64,000 bases of DNA from Martensiomyces pterosporus (GCA_025201845.1 MU603941.1:82312-146311), one strand, 5' to 3'; numbered from the stretch's first letter, positions 19,900 through 32,150 are shown. The notes: generated from the sequence alone by a model not told the origin. Made by a program: numbers and translations.

Positions 19900-20875
19900 G
19901 ATCTGTCTCCACACACACCTCAGCTTGCCGCCATATCACCACACAAGCAAACATATCATACTCCCCTCGCCACGTATTTCTGCGCGTAGACGACCTCCAA
20001 CAGCAGCGAGTGCAGGACACTCATATAAGCACTACGCAGCTGCAGCCTTTTTGTCGTCATTGGCCAAAGCGCAGCAACCACTGCATCACATTGTCGTTTG
20101 TCATTTTGGGCCAAGAGCAGCAGAAGGATCACCTCGCACGCAACAAGCATCTGAACCAGCATCCGATTATATGCATCGCCAACAGCCAGCGCTCCACACC
20201 TACCGCCACTGCACAGCCCAACCCAACCGCAACCCAACATCCTAGCCGTCGCCCAATCAAGCCCGACGCGCAACAACTTGATTACCTGTCCACACCCATT
20301 CTGCTATTTTGTGTCGTTTTTATTCTAGGCCGAGCATTCGCATTCCAGGTTCATACACGCAAACCGCTATTGTCGCTCCTCTTTTTTTTTTTTTTCCTTC
20401 ATTCTCCTTCCCATTTCGCCCCTGCTCTATTTAATTGTCTGTTGACCTGTGCAGCTGTTTTGCCATACCCTTATCTGAACAGCCTATATCCTCAAAGTGT
20501 TAGCAGACCACCATTCCCTTCCCCCCAGCTACATACGCGCTACATATACATATTCTCGCACTTGTCCACACACCCACTTTTACGCACACATCTCCAAAAC
20601 GCGCGCACCGCGCTTCTTTCCTCGCCCATTCCTCTACTATTCATCTGTGCATTGCGTGGCCTACAAACGGTGCCCAGGCATCTTTTGCCGCAAAACCGCT
20701 TCGTCTATTCACACCTGCAGGACTGTTTGCTAAAAAGAAATAACCCAAGACCCCGGTAAGAAAACGGGTTGGAAAATCACTCTACACCTGCACGCTGCAA
20801 GTCTATATCACAGACCACCATCGGCTTGATTACCGTCGCTAAGCTCCTGCCACCGCTGGTGCTGCTACTGGCAAT
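19900..20875 (+). promoter_or_regulatory. Long pyrimidine-rich 5' leader with an upstream open frame
   Basis: This stretch precedes gene A and has long C/T runs, including an 11-13 base T-run near 20385. An ATG at 20010 opens a 249-codon upstream frame. Its product is Pro/Leu/His/Ser-rich, as expected from translating CT-rich DNA, so it is not called as a protein. It ends inside a GTAAG donor-like sequence at 20756. If transcribed, the leader could restrain translation of gene A. Confidence 0.35.
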
Positions 20876-22545
20876 ATGAATGAGCCGGTGGAGCACAGCC
20901 TGAATTGGTGCCGTCTATGCCGCACATGCCTCACTTGTCCGCGAAACCCTCGTCGTGTGTTCAGCCAGGACGGATGCGCTTGCGAGGAGCGCTTGATGAG
21001 ACATCACTTTAAGGACGTGCAAGGGAACGGGACCACAGACTTTCGCTTCCGCCATTTGACGAGGGAGGAGAACAGGGGCCTTGTGAACCTGCTCAACCAG
21101 ATGGACAGCACCGCGCCTGACATCGAGCCCAACCTGGTCAGGGCTAATCTCTGCGGCACCTGCCAGCAGCGGCTTCGTCGAGCGGTGGAGGCTGCCATCG
21201 AGCCGCCGGAGGCTCCTTCTGAGAGGACCTTCGACTTCCGTCGACGCCGATCGATACGCGCAACAATCAGCGAACGCAACACAAACGCTGCAGCTGCAAA
21301 TACCATGACGTCTTCTGGTAGCACCCACCGCATGTCTCCAGTTCTCGAGGGTGCTGCTGAACCCCAGATCATTCGACACCATACATCGGCACCAATGAGC
21401 CTCGCCCCTGGCACAAACCAGCCGGGAGATACACAACAGCTCCAGCAGCGGGCCCCAACAGGTGGTGGTGGTGTCCCTTCTTCAATGGCAGCAGCGGCAG
21501 CATCAGCAGCACAGCCCTCGCCGCAGAGATTCGGAGATGCCGACAACCCGCTCTTCGAAGAGCCGCAGCGGTTGGGGAGCATTGAATTCGACAGCAGAGC
21601 ATCGACAAGCCCTAGAGGCTTTCGGGGCCGAAGGTAAGCAGCCACTCCATTATTGTGCCGTTCGCCTATACGTAGCACTCGAGGAGGAAAGAATGGAGGA
21701 CAGCCTGCCCATCGAATGGGGGGACGTGCACTATTGTTCAACAATGGTATTCGCTCAACAATGCGATGTGGTGCTGCTGTGACATTGTAGATGTATGTTG
21801 TTCTTTGTGTGTGTCCGACATTCTATAACAAACCCCAGCACTCAGGCTGCAAATGCCACCACATGCAAACACAGGTGTGAACACACGCGTTAACTTGCTA
21901 TTCCTGGCTGCTTCTTTTTTATCCTGGCGTAGTGTGGTTATACACATCACGATTTTGGATGCAGGCGGCACAAGGCTGTTTTCCGAGCGAGTCCATGCTG
22001 AAATGACGCTGCACGAGCTGTTCTACGCCTACTATCCAGATGCGCCACGCACCATTCTGTTCCGCGAGCAGTCCTCGGGGTGCCTGGTGTCTCCTAGGCT
22101 GTCTGTGCTCAAAATACCGCAGGTGGATAGCATGATCGTCGTTAAAGTACATGTCCCTCATGGAGTTCCGAGAATAAACTGGGATGCGCCGACTCTAAAC
22201 CCCATCGACGCCTCTGCCGCAACCATGACGCCGCTGCCGCCTGCTTCTTCACTAATGGACAGCCAGATGCACCACCCCACTGGTTCGCTCCAGTTTGACC
22301 AGCCTCCGCCCCATCATGCGTCGTTAGCGCGCAGCCAAAACCCCGTAAGGGTGAGTGCCAGCGAGCCACAGGTGGTGTCTTCGGTACCTACGCTCATCCC
22401 GCCCCAGCTTCGCGCACCATTGAGGGACCCACACCAGCATCCTCAAAGTTCGCACTCTCGGTTCACTGTCGACGTTGCACTACAGGCGGAGCAAGACCAG
22501 CAGTCCCCTACAAAATCTATTCCCGAGAAGCGACTCCGGCTTTGA
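20876..22545 (+). CDS. Cysteine-cluster / ubiquitin-fold-like protein A (unknown family)
   Basis: Exon 1 is 20876-21633 and exon 2 is 21933-22545. The 299-base intron has an AG|GTAAG donor and a GCGTAG acceptor, phase 2. The product is 456 residues. The N-terminal module has eight cysteines: C12-x2-C15-x2-C18-x2-C21, C34-x-C36, C93-x2-C96, with 'FRFRHLT' and 'LVRANLCGTCQQRLRR' around them; this looks like a zinc-binding domain. A disordered Ser/Ala/Gln-rich linker follows. Exon 2 starts with a compact module (about 253-330): 'VVIHITILDAGG', 'MTLHELFYAYYPDAPR', 'TILFRE', then 'MIVVKVHVP'. This beta-beta-alpha-beta-beta order resembles a ubiquitin-like fold. The tail is Pro/Gln/Ser-rich. I do not recognise the family. 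A nuclear or ubiquitin-related role is only a guess. Confidence 0.6.
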
Positions 22546-22978
22546 AATGATGCCAGCGGCTAAAGAGCTAGAGCTGTGCCCAGCTCGATGCTGGCGTTGC
22601 ATGTCACTCATTCACCCATCCACCCATTTATCTCTTTTGCCATGGCGTGGTCGCATGTGGCGGCCATGCTTACCAACTCTGTACTTGTTATATTAAGCGT
22701 CCTCAATGGCCAAATGCTCCACACTATCTCCAAGCTTGTAATATGGATGCACAGCAGAAATTTTCGCCCACCAGCAAGGGTGCCACTCCAGCGATGCTAG
22801 CAAAACTTACTGATGCAAGAACACCGCTTCATGCCGCTTATTCATGCTACATCAATGGCTGTGCCCAGTACCGGTGCCAGCATGAACTGACCCAAGCAGG
22901 CGAGTGCCAGTGCATCTCTACTCTCTGGCCTGCCCCGCATGTTGGAATTAGCCATCTTACCACCTTCAGCCACCCAGA
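22546..22978 (+). promoter_or_regulatory. Intergenic region between paralogues A and B
   Basis: About 430 bases between the stop of gene A and the ATG of gene B. No TATA match or other gene was seen. The region must hold the 3' end of A and the promoter of B if both are separate transcripts. Confidence 0.35.
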
Positions 22979-24948
22979 ATGTTGACACATCGCAAGAACT
23001 GGTGCCGAGTCTGTGGCACCTGCTTGACGTGTCCACGTACTCGCCAGTCACAGTTTCAAAGAGGAACCTGCAAATGCGAGGAGAGGCAAGCTAGCCATGT
23101 CCCGCCAAAGAGAGTCAAGAGCGAGTCCTTGCTCAGCTTCCGCTACCGCCACCTCAGTGCCGAGGACATTGACATTCTCGAGGAAATAAGACCAAGGTTC
23201 CAATTCCCAACGCTGCCTATTGAGAGAGCGCTTGTGCGTGCCAACATATGCAGCACTTGCCAGCAGCGACTGCGCCGAGCACGCCTGGCACGCTGCAGAC
23301 AAGCCAGACCTGCTGGTCCCAAAGATAGTACACAGGCACCTGCGGAATCGAGTGCAGCGAGCGACAGCGACAAGTCGGTGGGGGCTCTACTTTCATCTAC
23401 CTTTTGTGCTGCAGATGACGCACCGCAAAACAATACGCCGAGCTATTCCAGGTTTGGAGGCATTGGCGCCTCCGCTGACGCTGCCTTTCAAGCGCACCGC
23501 TCAGAGCTTCGAAGCACATTCACGACTAGCGCTTACCAGCCCAGTGCCATGCAGCTGATTGAGAAGCGTGGTGGAGCCGAGCAGCGCATCGCTGCAGACA
23601 AGGCTCAGATAGATAGCACTGCCATGTCGGCTGCAGATAACACACAGGGCAGCCTGGACTGGAAGCTGAGATCAGCTGCCTTTGGGGGTGCGGAAATGGA
23701 AGCAGCAGCAGCGCCGCGCTTCCAGCACCAGTGCCAGCAGCAGTGCCATTTCCCAGTGGTGCAACCCCTACGGCCGCACCCTGAGCCCCAACCACGCGAG
23801 CAGGCTGGAACTGCACCCAGCGCGTTTGAACGGAGCGATCTTTATGAGGCGTCTGTTGAGGAGCTTGATGCGACCCATGTCGACTTGGAAGAGAGCGGCC
23901 AGATGGTCGGCGATTGGCACCGGCTGCTCCCAGTCCCCAACTCAGGCAGTGCTTCTGGCTATGAGGGCATGCTCTATGATCACAATGCCAGCCTCAGCAC
24001 CCCCTTATTCGCTCAAAGGTATGCACAGCGCACCTTGCTGCGTGCTATTGCTCCTACACATGCAGCGGCTGTGAATCCATGAACGCATCCCCCATTATGC
24101 GCGCTTCGCTGCCACCCCCAAGCTGAAGCACAACCTATCTTTAGAGCACCCTGGATGCCGCTCTCCAGCTCCACCCAATCCAGCCTGCTGCTGGTGCCTA
24201 TTTTTGTCCAAGCTGTGAGCCTCACAGCACGTGCATTTAACCATGTAAGCTTCCACTCGCAGTCCCAAACTCGCCGCTTCCACACAAGGCTGGTGCAGTT
24301 TGAATAATGCAGGCTGTGGATGCTGCTGGATGCATCTACGAACGCAGTTTGCTGCTTTGTGTTCTCAAAAGAGACCGTCTGACAGCTCAGTTTGATAGCC
24401 CGATCGCAGCGAGCCAAATAGCAAACATGTGCCATGCAAGGAGCATAGCGACTGGCAAGGCGCAAATGGCACAGGGCATCACATGTGTGGTGGATGGTGC
24501 ATTCTGGACTCCAGATGTGTATGCCTTGGGCCTTCCGCTTATATCTGCTCCAGAACATGCCAGCACCTGCACTAACTAGTTTTGCATGTCGGTTCCTGTG
24601 TCTCCACTCCAACAATCCGTCATCTACGCGCACAAGCATTTTCTTATTATGAGACCCGTTTATAGAGCACCGCCAAATGTCGAGTTCCGTGACGCATCCA
24701 ACTCGGTGCTGTTCAGAGAGTCGCTGAGCCACGATTACGCGCTGGAGGACGTGTTCTACCAGTACTACCCCAACGCGCCTCGAGCACTTTTGTTCTACGC
24801 CCAAGGAAACATTGCGCTGCCAAAAAGAATAACACTGGAAGAGCTGTTTGCTCGGTGCCCCGTCAGGCAGCTGCCAGTAGTGATTTGGGTGAAGATGCCG
24901 ATCACTGAAAACCCCGCTCACCAGCCACAGTGGAAGCTTGTTCCATAG
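22979..24948 (+). CDS. Cysteine-cluster / ubiquitin-fold-like protein B (paralogue of A)
   Basis: Exon 1 is 22979-24018 and exon 2 is 24666-24948. The intron is 647 bases with an AG|GTATG donor and a TTATAG acceptor, phase 2. The product is 440 residues. It repeats protein A's design: C9-x2-C12-x2-C15-x2-C18, C31-x-C33 and C91-x2-C94, with 'FRYRHLS' and 'LVRANICSTCQQRLRR'. Exon 2 has 'VEFRDASNSVLFRE', 'ALEDVFYQYYPNAPRALLF', then 'LPVVIWVKMP'. The intron sits at the same place and phase as in A when the exon 2 modules are aligned, which supports both models and shows tandem duplication. The linkers (about 100-345) have diverged almost completely. B lacks the long Pro-rich tail of A. Function unknown. 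Confidence 0.58.
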
Positions 24949-25373
24949 CCCCAAGGAAATGAGCGGCACTCTTAGCTACGACGCTGCTTCACTGCTGGAC
25001 AGTGCACAGCCAACGCCGGCACCCGCATGCCTTGATTGCAGCTCGGCTGCTGGCTGCCTACTCGCATTTCCACTCAGGCAGGCCTGGTTAGGCAACATTC
25101 GCAGTGCTTTTTTTTTTTTAAATGCAGTTGAGTGGATCGCACACAAAAACACTGATATTACAGCATGTGCATGGGCTTAATAAAGAAGGCGTAGACAGCC
25201 AGAAGAATCAAGACGTGCCTATCCAATTGCTGAGTAAATGCAGTTGAGTGGATCGCACACAAAAACACTGATATTACAGCATGTGCATGGGCTTAATAAA
25301 GAAGGCGTAGACAGCCAGAAGAATCAAGACGTGCCTATCCAATTGCTGAGTCCCCATCCACTATAGAGCAACG
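24949..25373. other. Convergent 3' region holding a tandem duplication
   Basis: About 425 bases between the ends of gene B (+) and prefoldin 3 (-). Besides the 116-bp duplication listed separately it has a T-run (25108-25119). No gene seen. Confidence 0.5.
25120..25351. repeat. Perfect 116-bp tandem duplication
   Basis: Two head-to-tail copies, 25120-25235 and 25236-25351, show no difference on reading base by base. Each copy contains 'cttaataaag', an AATAAA-type polyadenylation signal on the plus strand. The first copy directly follows a T-run. The identity implies a very recent event, or an assembly artefact. Confidence 0.92.
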
Positions 25374-25901
25374 CTACTTGGCAGCTGCTGTTGCCAGACG
25401 GCGCTGCTTCACATCCCAGTTGTACACACGGGCAGTGTTGACCTCCATGGTCGTGATCTGGTCACGCAGAAACTCCAGATCCTCGATGGTGTCCTTGAGA
25501 TTGCTCTTAGCGATCGCAAGCTTGCTCGACAGAAGCTCCTGAGCCTCATCCAGAGTATATTCGAGCATGACGTTAGCGCCAAGCCACAGGTTGACGGTCT
25601 CTGTGGGCGGGATGGTGGCATGCGCATAGAGTGTGTCGTTGACCTCAAACAGGGTCTTCACGGGCTCGTCGGAGCCGCGCTTCGAGATGAAGAACTCGAC
25701 TGTGGCCAGGGTCTTTTCGATCTCGGGGATCTTTTGCTCCAGGCTGCCCCGCTGCTGCAGCTTGCTGTTTTCCATGAACTTGTACTTGCTCACAGCCTCG
25801 GTGAACTTGCGCAGTGTCGCCTCGACTGTGTCTGTCTTGAGATACTCATCGACGTTGTCCACAAAGGGCGCCTTTGGGATTCCTCTCGGGTTGGCCTCCA
25901 T
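25374..25901 (-). CDS. PAC10: Prefoldin subunit 3 (VBP1/Pac10)
   Basis: A 175-residue protein from the ATG at 25899-25901. 'ANPRGIPKAPFVDNVDEYL' matches the N-terminal prefoldin-3 signature. It is followed by a coiled-coil segment with 'KYKFMENSKL', the beta hairpins with 'PPTETVNLWLGANVMLEY', and a second coiled coil ending 'VNTARVYNWDVKQRR'. It is an alpha-type subunit of the hexameric prefoldin chaperone, which hands unfolded actin and tubulin to the CCT chaperonin in the cytosol. The frame is open a further 35 codons upstream, but that part is not conserved and resembles leader, so the internal ATG is preferred. A short first exon upstream cannot be excluded. Confidence 0.93.
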   Translation of the reverse strand: MEANPRGIPKAPFVDNVDEYLKTDTVEATLRKFTEAVSKYKFMENSKLQQRGSLEQKIPEIEKTLATVEFFISKRGSDEPVKTLFEVNDTLYAHATIPPTETVNLWLGANVMLEYTLDEAQELLSSKLAIAKSNLKDTIEDLEFLRDQITTMEVNTARVYNWDVKQRRLATAAAK

Positions 25902-26183
25902 TTCTTGCCGCTGGACACGAAGCAGAGCGAAAAAGCGGGAAATGCGAAGGGGAAAAGAAGCGACAGCTAGCCGGTTGAAACTCACGGCCGCCGGGTGAGA
26001 CCCCAATCCACAGACGGGATCACTCGTTCAGGCCAAGCAGACAGCAGTTGTGGGCGATCCCACGTGCACAGCGTAGAGACATTGAGGTTTATTGAACACC
26101 AGAGACATGCGAATGAAAGGAAAGGGCAAGTGCAAGAAGCGACTCGAGTAGTGGTCGTGGATCTAGCATCAGACTGCGGGGAG

Positions 26184-29100
26184 CTACGACAGATGGAAGC
26201 TCTGCTGGCCCTCATTTGCCGCATGGTTCCACCGCCTCTTCAGAACTTCGAGCGACGAGTAGTCAGGAAGCTTGATATAGTTGGCGCACGTCATCACACT
26301 GGGCAGGTAGTCGTCGGGCACCAGCGGCGGCTCGCACATCTTGTGGACCAGGGTCAGTGGCGGGTGCAGTGCGCGGAAGCCGCCAAACGGCAGACGGGGT
26401 GACCCAGTGACAAACTGGAGGAACTTGCGCCTGTCCTCGTTGCCCAGACACTCCATAAAGCTCAAGAACATCTGCACTGCAGGGGACGACAGCGAAAAGC
26501 CGTGGTCGGCCTTGACGCTGTTGAGCAGCGTAGGCATGCTCCAGTCCTCGCTTTCGGGCGACGGCCCAACAAGCCGGCTGAGCTCGGCAGGGGTAAATAT
26601 CGACAGGTCGCTGACCGGGAAAATCTTTCCAAAGCCCTCGCAAAAGGCACGCACCTGGCTACGGATGCCGACATCCAGAGTCCACGAGGCTACAAGGTCG
26701 ATGTACGCGTGCACGTTGCTGATTGTGACTGGAATTCCCGAGCCGCCTGCACGCAGCTCAATGTCGGGGTGTCCAGGGAGCGTGAAATCGAGGGACAGGT
26801 TGTCGACTGACGCTCCGGTGCTGGGGTCGCGGATCGCTTCGGTCTGGGCCAGCTTCTGGTCTGCTGAGAGCGCTTCATCTGCGTAAACCTCGTTCTTGCG
26901 GTCCACAAATTGCTGCAGATACCCCAAGGACTTTGCTAGCCCTGGGTCCACACGCTCCAGCTGGCTCCACGTCCAGGAAAGCTCGCTGCCTACAGAGGGC
27001 GGCAGTGTGGCAGCACCCTCGTCATTCCTGGTGCATGGTGCATGCAGCGCATGCCGCTGAACTGCCGCCCAAAACTCCTCATGGAGCGGAAGATCCAGAA
27101 TGCGGCCATCGATCAAGCCCTTAGCAATGAAGTGGCCAGCAAACTTGAACAGCTGCACGGCACGGTCAGCAGCTGGCAGCGCAGCTGGCGACGCTTCGGA
27201 GCCGCCACTTGTGCCATCTGCGCCATCGCTATCGGCTGCAAGTGTTGTGGACACTGCTTGCGGGTCAATCGGACAGGGGAACAGGCCGCAAGGCGCATTG
27301 ACATATTCGGGCTGTCCATCAGCAGTCACGGGTGTCGTCACTGCTGTCGCTGCGCCCTCATCGCGCCATAGGCCAAGCGGCCTCTCCTGCAGGCTGCGTG
27401 ACACCGTCGCATAGAATTCCAGGGTTGGTCCAAGACCCGTGCCGACCTCGTCAAAGTACTCAACTTCCAAAATAGTCTTTGCGGTTCCATAAAGCTGAAG
27501 AACCTTCAAGGCCGACTCGAGCATCCGGTGGCGTGAAATGCGCACCTTCAGACGCTGGATGCGGCCCAGCGGGATCTGGACATCAGACGCCGTGCGGCTG
27601 CCATTGCGTGCCTCGCGCTGAGCAATAGCTTGCCAGCGGCTGATGTTTCGCGAGTAGCCAAAGCTGGTGGCCTGCAGATAAGCAAAGCGTGCGTCGAGCG
27701 GGACCAAGAATGGCGTGTAGTGCACAAGCTGGTGGCACCAGCGCGGGATTGCCGAGCAGACCACAATCAGAGGGTCATCGAGCTGGCGGGTGACCTTGGC
27801 CGAGATCTTGCGGTTGATGAACAGCTCCGACAAGGCATCGCCGTTTAGCACGGCGCCTGCCGTTTTGCCAGAAGCTGGCGCCTCCTTGGCATACGCCTCC
27901 ACAGCCCGAGGCAGCAGCTCATGGAGCGATTTAATAACCTGGATGATAGCAGCGCTCTGCTCGCCAACGCTGCTTGCAAGCTGCTGCTTGTCGATGTGCT
28001 GAGCGTGGTTGCCAGCTGTACTGGCGTTTGGGTCACGTTGAGTAGCTGCCCCTGCTGCTGCTGCCGGCGAGGGCTGGCCAAACTCTACGTGGAACTGCAG
28101 CGTGAATACATGCGCCCATAGGTTGCTATTTCTCAGCGCCTCGCTGCTCCGGCAGATCCCATTCACAACGCGGAATATGTTATCTGCGGATGACACAGCT
28201 TGCCTAGTACCATCGCACTCCAGCGTAAAGACCAGCCGCCAGTCATGCGCCCTCTTGTTAGCCGCATTACTTGCTGCCACATCGCCGCCCTCGGCACGGG
28301 AGCCATTTGCGTTGCTGCTGGCTTCACCGTCCCTGCCCACATGCTCGTCTCCACTCTCGCTGCCGTCGTCGCTGGCTTCGTTGTCATCGCTCATGTCAGC
28401 GTCAAGCCCTTCCAGGAGCCCGGCCCCACGAAGATCAATGCCCGATGACTGTGCAATCATTTGCAGCATCCTGATATGCTGTCTCTGCGCCGCATCGGGC
28501 CTACTCCTACCGTGTCTGCGCTGCCCACCCTCACCGGCCGATGCCTGCTGCCGCTCAAGCTGTGCCTGCTGGGGTCGAAGCGTGCTGCTGCTTTCTGCGT
28601 TGGCCATATCGGATCTGGCAGCGCCCGCTGCTGCAGAGTCCTGAATGGTGCTATCCCTGTGCTTGTGGCGGCGCTTTCTGCCAATCGACAGCGCAATACG
28701 TGGCCGCAGGTATGCCTCAAGGACAACGAACGTAGCAATCGCATGAACACTGACCGTGATAGGCAGGAACGATTGGCGCACACGCTCCATGGTACTGGCG
28801 ACTTCCTTGGCCACATGGCTGTCCTCGATGGACCCAGCAGCAAGCTCCTCCACAGCCTTGGCGTCGGCTGGAACGACCTTGAACCGGATCTGCTTCGTCA
28901 GCATATTAGTCGGCGTACGCGCCTCATCCGACGGAGACTGGTACGCCTCCTGGATCTGCACATCCTCTGTGAGATCCAGCGCCTCTTGCAATCTGTGCAT
29001 CAGAATGTTGAACGGAGCAACAGGCTTTGCGTCTGACTCGCTTGCGCTGGCTGGCTTCAGAAGGTATGCAACAAGACGGCTGGCCACTTCTGTGCCTCTG

Positions 29101-32100
29101 GCACCGTCCAAGATGCCCAGCAAAGTGTCGATAAGTCCGCTCTGCATAAGCTCATAGCAAGTGATACTGTCCGACGAGCCCAAGCATGCAACCAGCTCCT
29201 CAATTTGTGTGTGCATAGCGCCGCTATGAAGGCCGGTGCTTGCCGAGAGCTGCTGAGAGATCCGCCTGAGTTTACCAAGTATGCTTGCATCGCCGCTGGC
29301 CGACAGCGACGAATCAATAGACTGCAATGAGTCGTGGAGGGCTTGAGCCTGGGAGCAAACCCACTGGAGCAGCACCTTCATGTCCCCGGAAATGGCGCCA
29401 CTGGGACCGCCAGCCGGGAGTGTGAATTGCCTTGTGCTGCCAGCTGGGTTTGTGCGCGACGAGTTCGGGATGTGGACATTCAGGATCTTGAATCCGTGGG
29501 CCAGGCAGGTGCCGGCGATAGCACCCTCTTCGCCTTCACCCTCACCCTCACCCTCCATTGCCACATCGCTGTTCGACTCGGGCAGCGGGCTCTTGGAGTC
29601 GTTTGACTTCTCGAGAGCCACCCTTGTATGCGATGCCAGCTCGGCCAGCTCGTTGGCGACACCTTCACGAATAAATCGTTGGGCGTACAACTCAGGCAGT
29701 TTGGCAAGGATGATGCGCACGAGCAGCAGAGAAATGCCCGAGAGCAGCGGAGAATCGGGGGTGGAGATGGTGTTTGCAACAAACGTCGACAGCTTGACAT
29801 CTTGAAGCGTCACGCGCAGCTGCTCAGTGCTCAGGTAAAACACGATTTTGAGGATAACAAGCAGCGACCGGTACCGAGCCGCCGTGTTCATTGTTGACAA
29901 GAATATATCGATCATCGATGGCACGAGCGAGTGCTGCAGCTGCTGAATAACCCTCGGCCGGGACTCGATAGCCTGAAGGCGGAGGAACTGGTCCTCGTCG
30001 GCAGCATCAACCTCGCCCGCAGGCTTTGCGCTGCCGCTAATCATCGACTCGGCACGAGCGAGCGCCGCTGGCGACGACGGCAGCTTGGGCAAGAGAGCAA
30101 CGAGGAGACGCAGAGCTTCCCATGCTTGCTCTGGAACACGCACCACTGATCCTGAGCTCTGCTGCGAGGGGTGGCTGCTAGTAGCGCCTGACCCAGCCTC
30201 TGTCTGGGCGGAGTCCTTCGACTGCTGCGCTGCAGACAGGCCAACGCACTTGAGCATGAGTATCTCTTCGAGTGCTGGAATGATGTCCATGTCCAGGATC
30301 TGTGCAGTGCGCTCGCGCGAGCTATAGACGACGACGACCAGGATGTGCAGGAGGAGAGTGGCAGGGGGGCTGGATGCAGCCGTGCTGTCGGGGCGAGTAT
30401 GCCGGACAATGCTTTTGAGCAGGTCCGTGGACACAAGCTGCTCGACCTGGTCTGACGATGAGCGGAATGCGTTGACCAGATGGAGAAGTGCAGAGCAGGA
30501 GCTCTCGACGATTTTTTGGTCGGAATAAGCCATTGTGCGTTCGAGGACCTGGACAGTGTCCTTGGCCTGAGAGAAGTGCTCGCCAGCAACGCCCTTGGCG
30601 CAGTTAGCAGCGCACGCAAGCGCAGTCCTCTGCGTGCTGGTGGCGAAGAAGTCAAGGAACATGAGGCAAGCAGACATGCCGCCGGCGTCACACACCTTGG
30701 CTGGAAACTCCCGGGAAAGGTGCTCCAGAGTCGAGAGCGCCTGCTCGGCAAGGTCGATGTACTCGATCTCAAGAAGCTTGCTGCACAGAACTTCAATTGT
30801 GCCGAAGCGCACAAGAACAGCACCAGCAAGAGGCAGAGCTTCAAGCAGATTCGACAAGCACCGGCATGCCAGGAGCATGATGTCCGGGTTGCTCGGAATG
30901 AACCCAGTGAGCTCGCCATAGTCGCCCCCAGCCCCCTTCAGCAGGTTGATCAGCACTTGGCACAGCTCTCCGATGTTGAGCCCAATAAGCGACTCTTCGG
31001 TTGAGATGGACAGCAGCTCAGTGAGCTCTTGCAGCGCAACGAGCTGCTGGGTCTGGTCGTCGTGCTTCCTGAGCGCAGCAACAAGCGGGCGGAACTGGTT
31101 GGCGCTTCCCATGCGCGCAATACCGCCAAGGTCGAATCCAAACAGGTTTCGGCGAATACCCTGATGGCTGCTTAGTATATCGGCAAGGGTGTTCAAGCCA
31201 CCATCACCGGAATCCTCGTCGCCCTCGTCGTCGCTATCGTCCTCCTCGCTCCCCTCGCTGTCTTCGCTCTTTTCTCCATGGTCATCTTCGTCATCGCTGC
31301 GACAATAGTTCCCCGACTCGTGGCCGCTTGCATCAGAGCCGTCGTCGCTGGAGCTGTTTTCGTCGACATCCATAACGTCAGGATCCACGAAGCCACGGCT
31401 GCTGACGTTCTCCTCTCCTGTAACGGCATCGAACTCGTCAAGATCCTCGCCAGAATCGATAGACTCGTCGGCATCGTCGTCTATCTGAACATGCTCGTCG
31501 GCATCGCCTTCCTCGTCGGGATGGTAGAGGTCCATTGCGATGCCCATGCTGCTGCTAGACATACGGGGCAGTTCAGAGGGGCCAGGAGCTGCATCCAACT
31601 CCCCCGACAGGTCTTGCGAGACGAGCGGGACTCTGGTAGGAGACTCGTCAGATGTGACTTCGACAAGCGGAGGCAATGGCGAGTCGCCTCCAGTGTGGCC
31701 AAAAATAAGGCGCCCATGCGGGGTCCTACATGTGCAGAGCGGAAAACTCAACGGCACCGAGCAAAGCGATTAGCGCGGTTTGCGTGCGACTCGCAGCACA
31801 CATCGAAAAGGCGGGAAATAACAGGGGACGCCTCAATGAAGGGCGAGCGCATTAATTGATCCCTGGGGGGTCAGATGCCTGGAGTGGGCATTCCATCGCC
31901 AAGGCTGGAAAACAATAGCAAGCGAAGAAACATACGAAATGTGACAAAGCCAGACAAAGCCATGGCCAAACACACATGTCCACCCCATGAGAGAACAAGG
32001 CCTCTGCAGCACACGCACTAGATTGAGCAGAGCAGAGCAGAGCAGAGCAGGGAGGTGCTGTACGTACCTGGCCGGAGAGGTGGTGCTGTTGCTTGCGCTA

Positions 32101-32150
32101 CCGCCGGGCCTACTTCCCCTGGGCCGTGCTGGCGTTTGCGGGTTGCTCAT
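26184..32150 (-). CDS. UFD4: HECT-type E3 ubiquitin ligase, Ufd4/TRIP12 family
   Basis: Exon 1 is 32068-32150 and exon 2 is 26184-31725. The 342-base intron has an AG|GTACGT donor and an ATGTAG acceptor, and frame is kept at 'SPA-RTPHGRL'. The product is 1874 residues. An acidic, Asp/Glu/Ser-rich N-terminal region precedes an armadillo-repeat block ('GGIARMGSANQFRPLVAAL', 'LLACRCLSNLLEALPLAGA'), then disordered linkers and a C-terminal HECT domain. The catalytic cysteine is in 'LPSVMTCANYIKLPDYSS', 34 residues from the end (about C1841). The family extends ubiquitin chains in the ubiquitin-fusion degradation and N-degron pathways. The frame stays open upstream to about 32525 with a basic 'SHRRPASKAASARHP' stretch but no ATG, so a longer N-terminus from another exon is possible. 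Confidence 0.9.
32024..32052. repeat. Pentanucleotide repeat (AGAGC)n beside the UFD4 intron donor
   Basis: About 29 bases of repeated 'agagc/gagca' units lie inside the UFD4 intron, 11-40 bases from its donor. Short and probably variable. Confidence 0.6.

Noticed and set aside
20010..20759. A 249-codon plus-strand frame before gene A
   Set aside because: Its Pro/Leu/Ser/His-rich product reflects CT-rich leader DNA and it ends at a donor-like GTAAG. It was kept only as a possible upstream frame, not as a protein.
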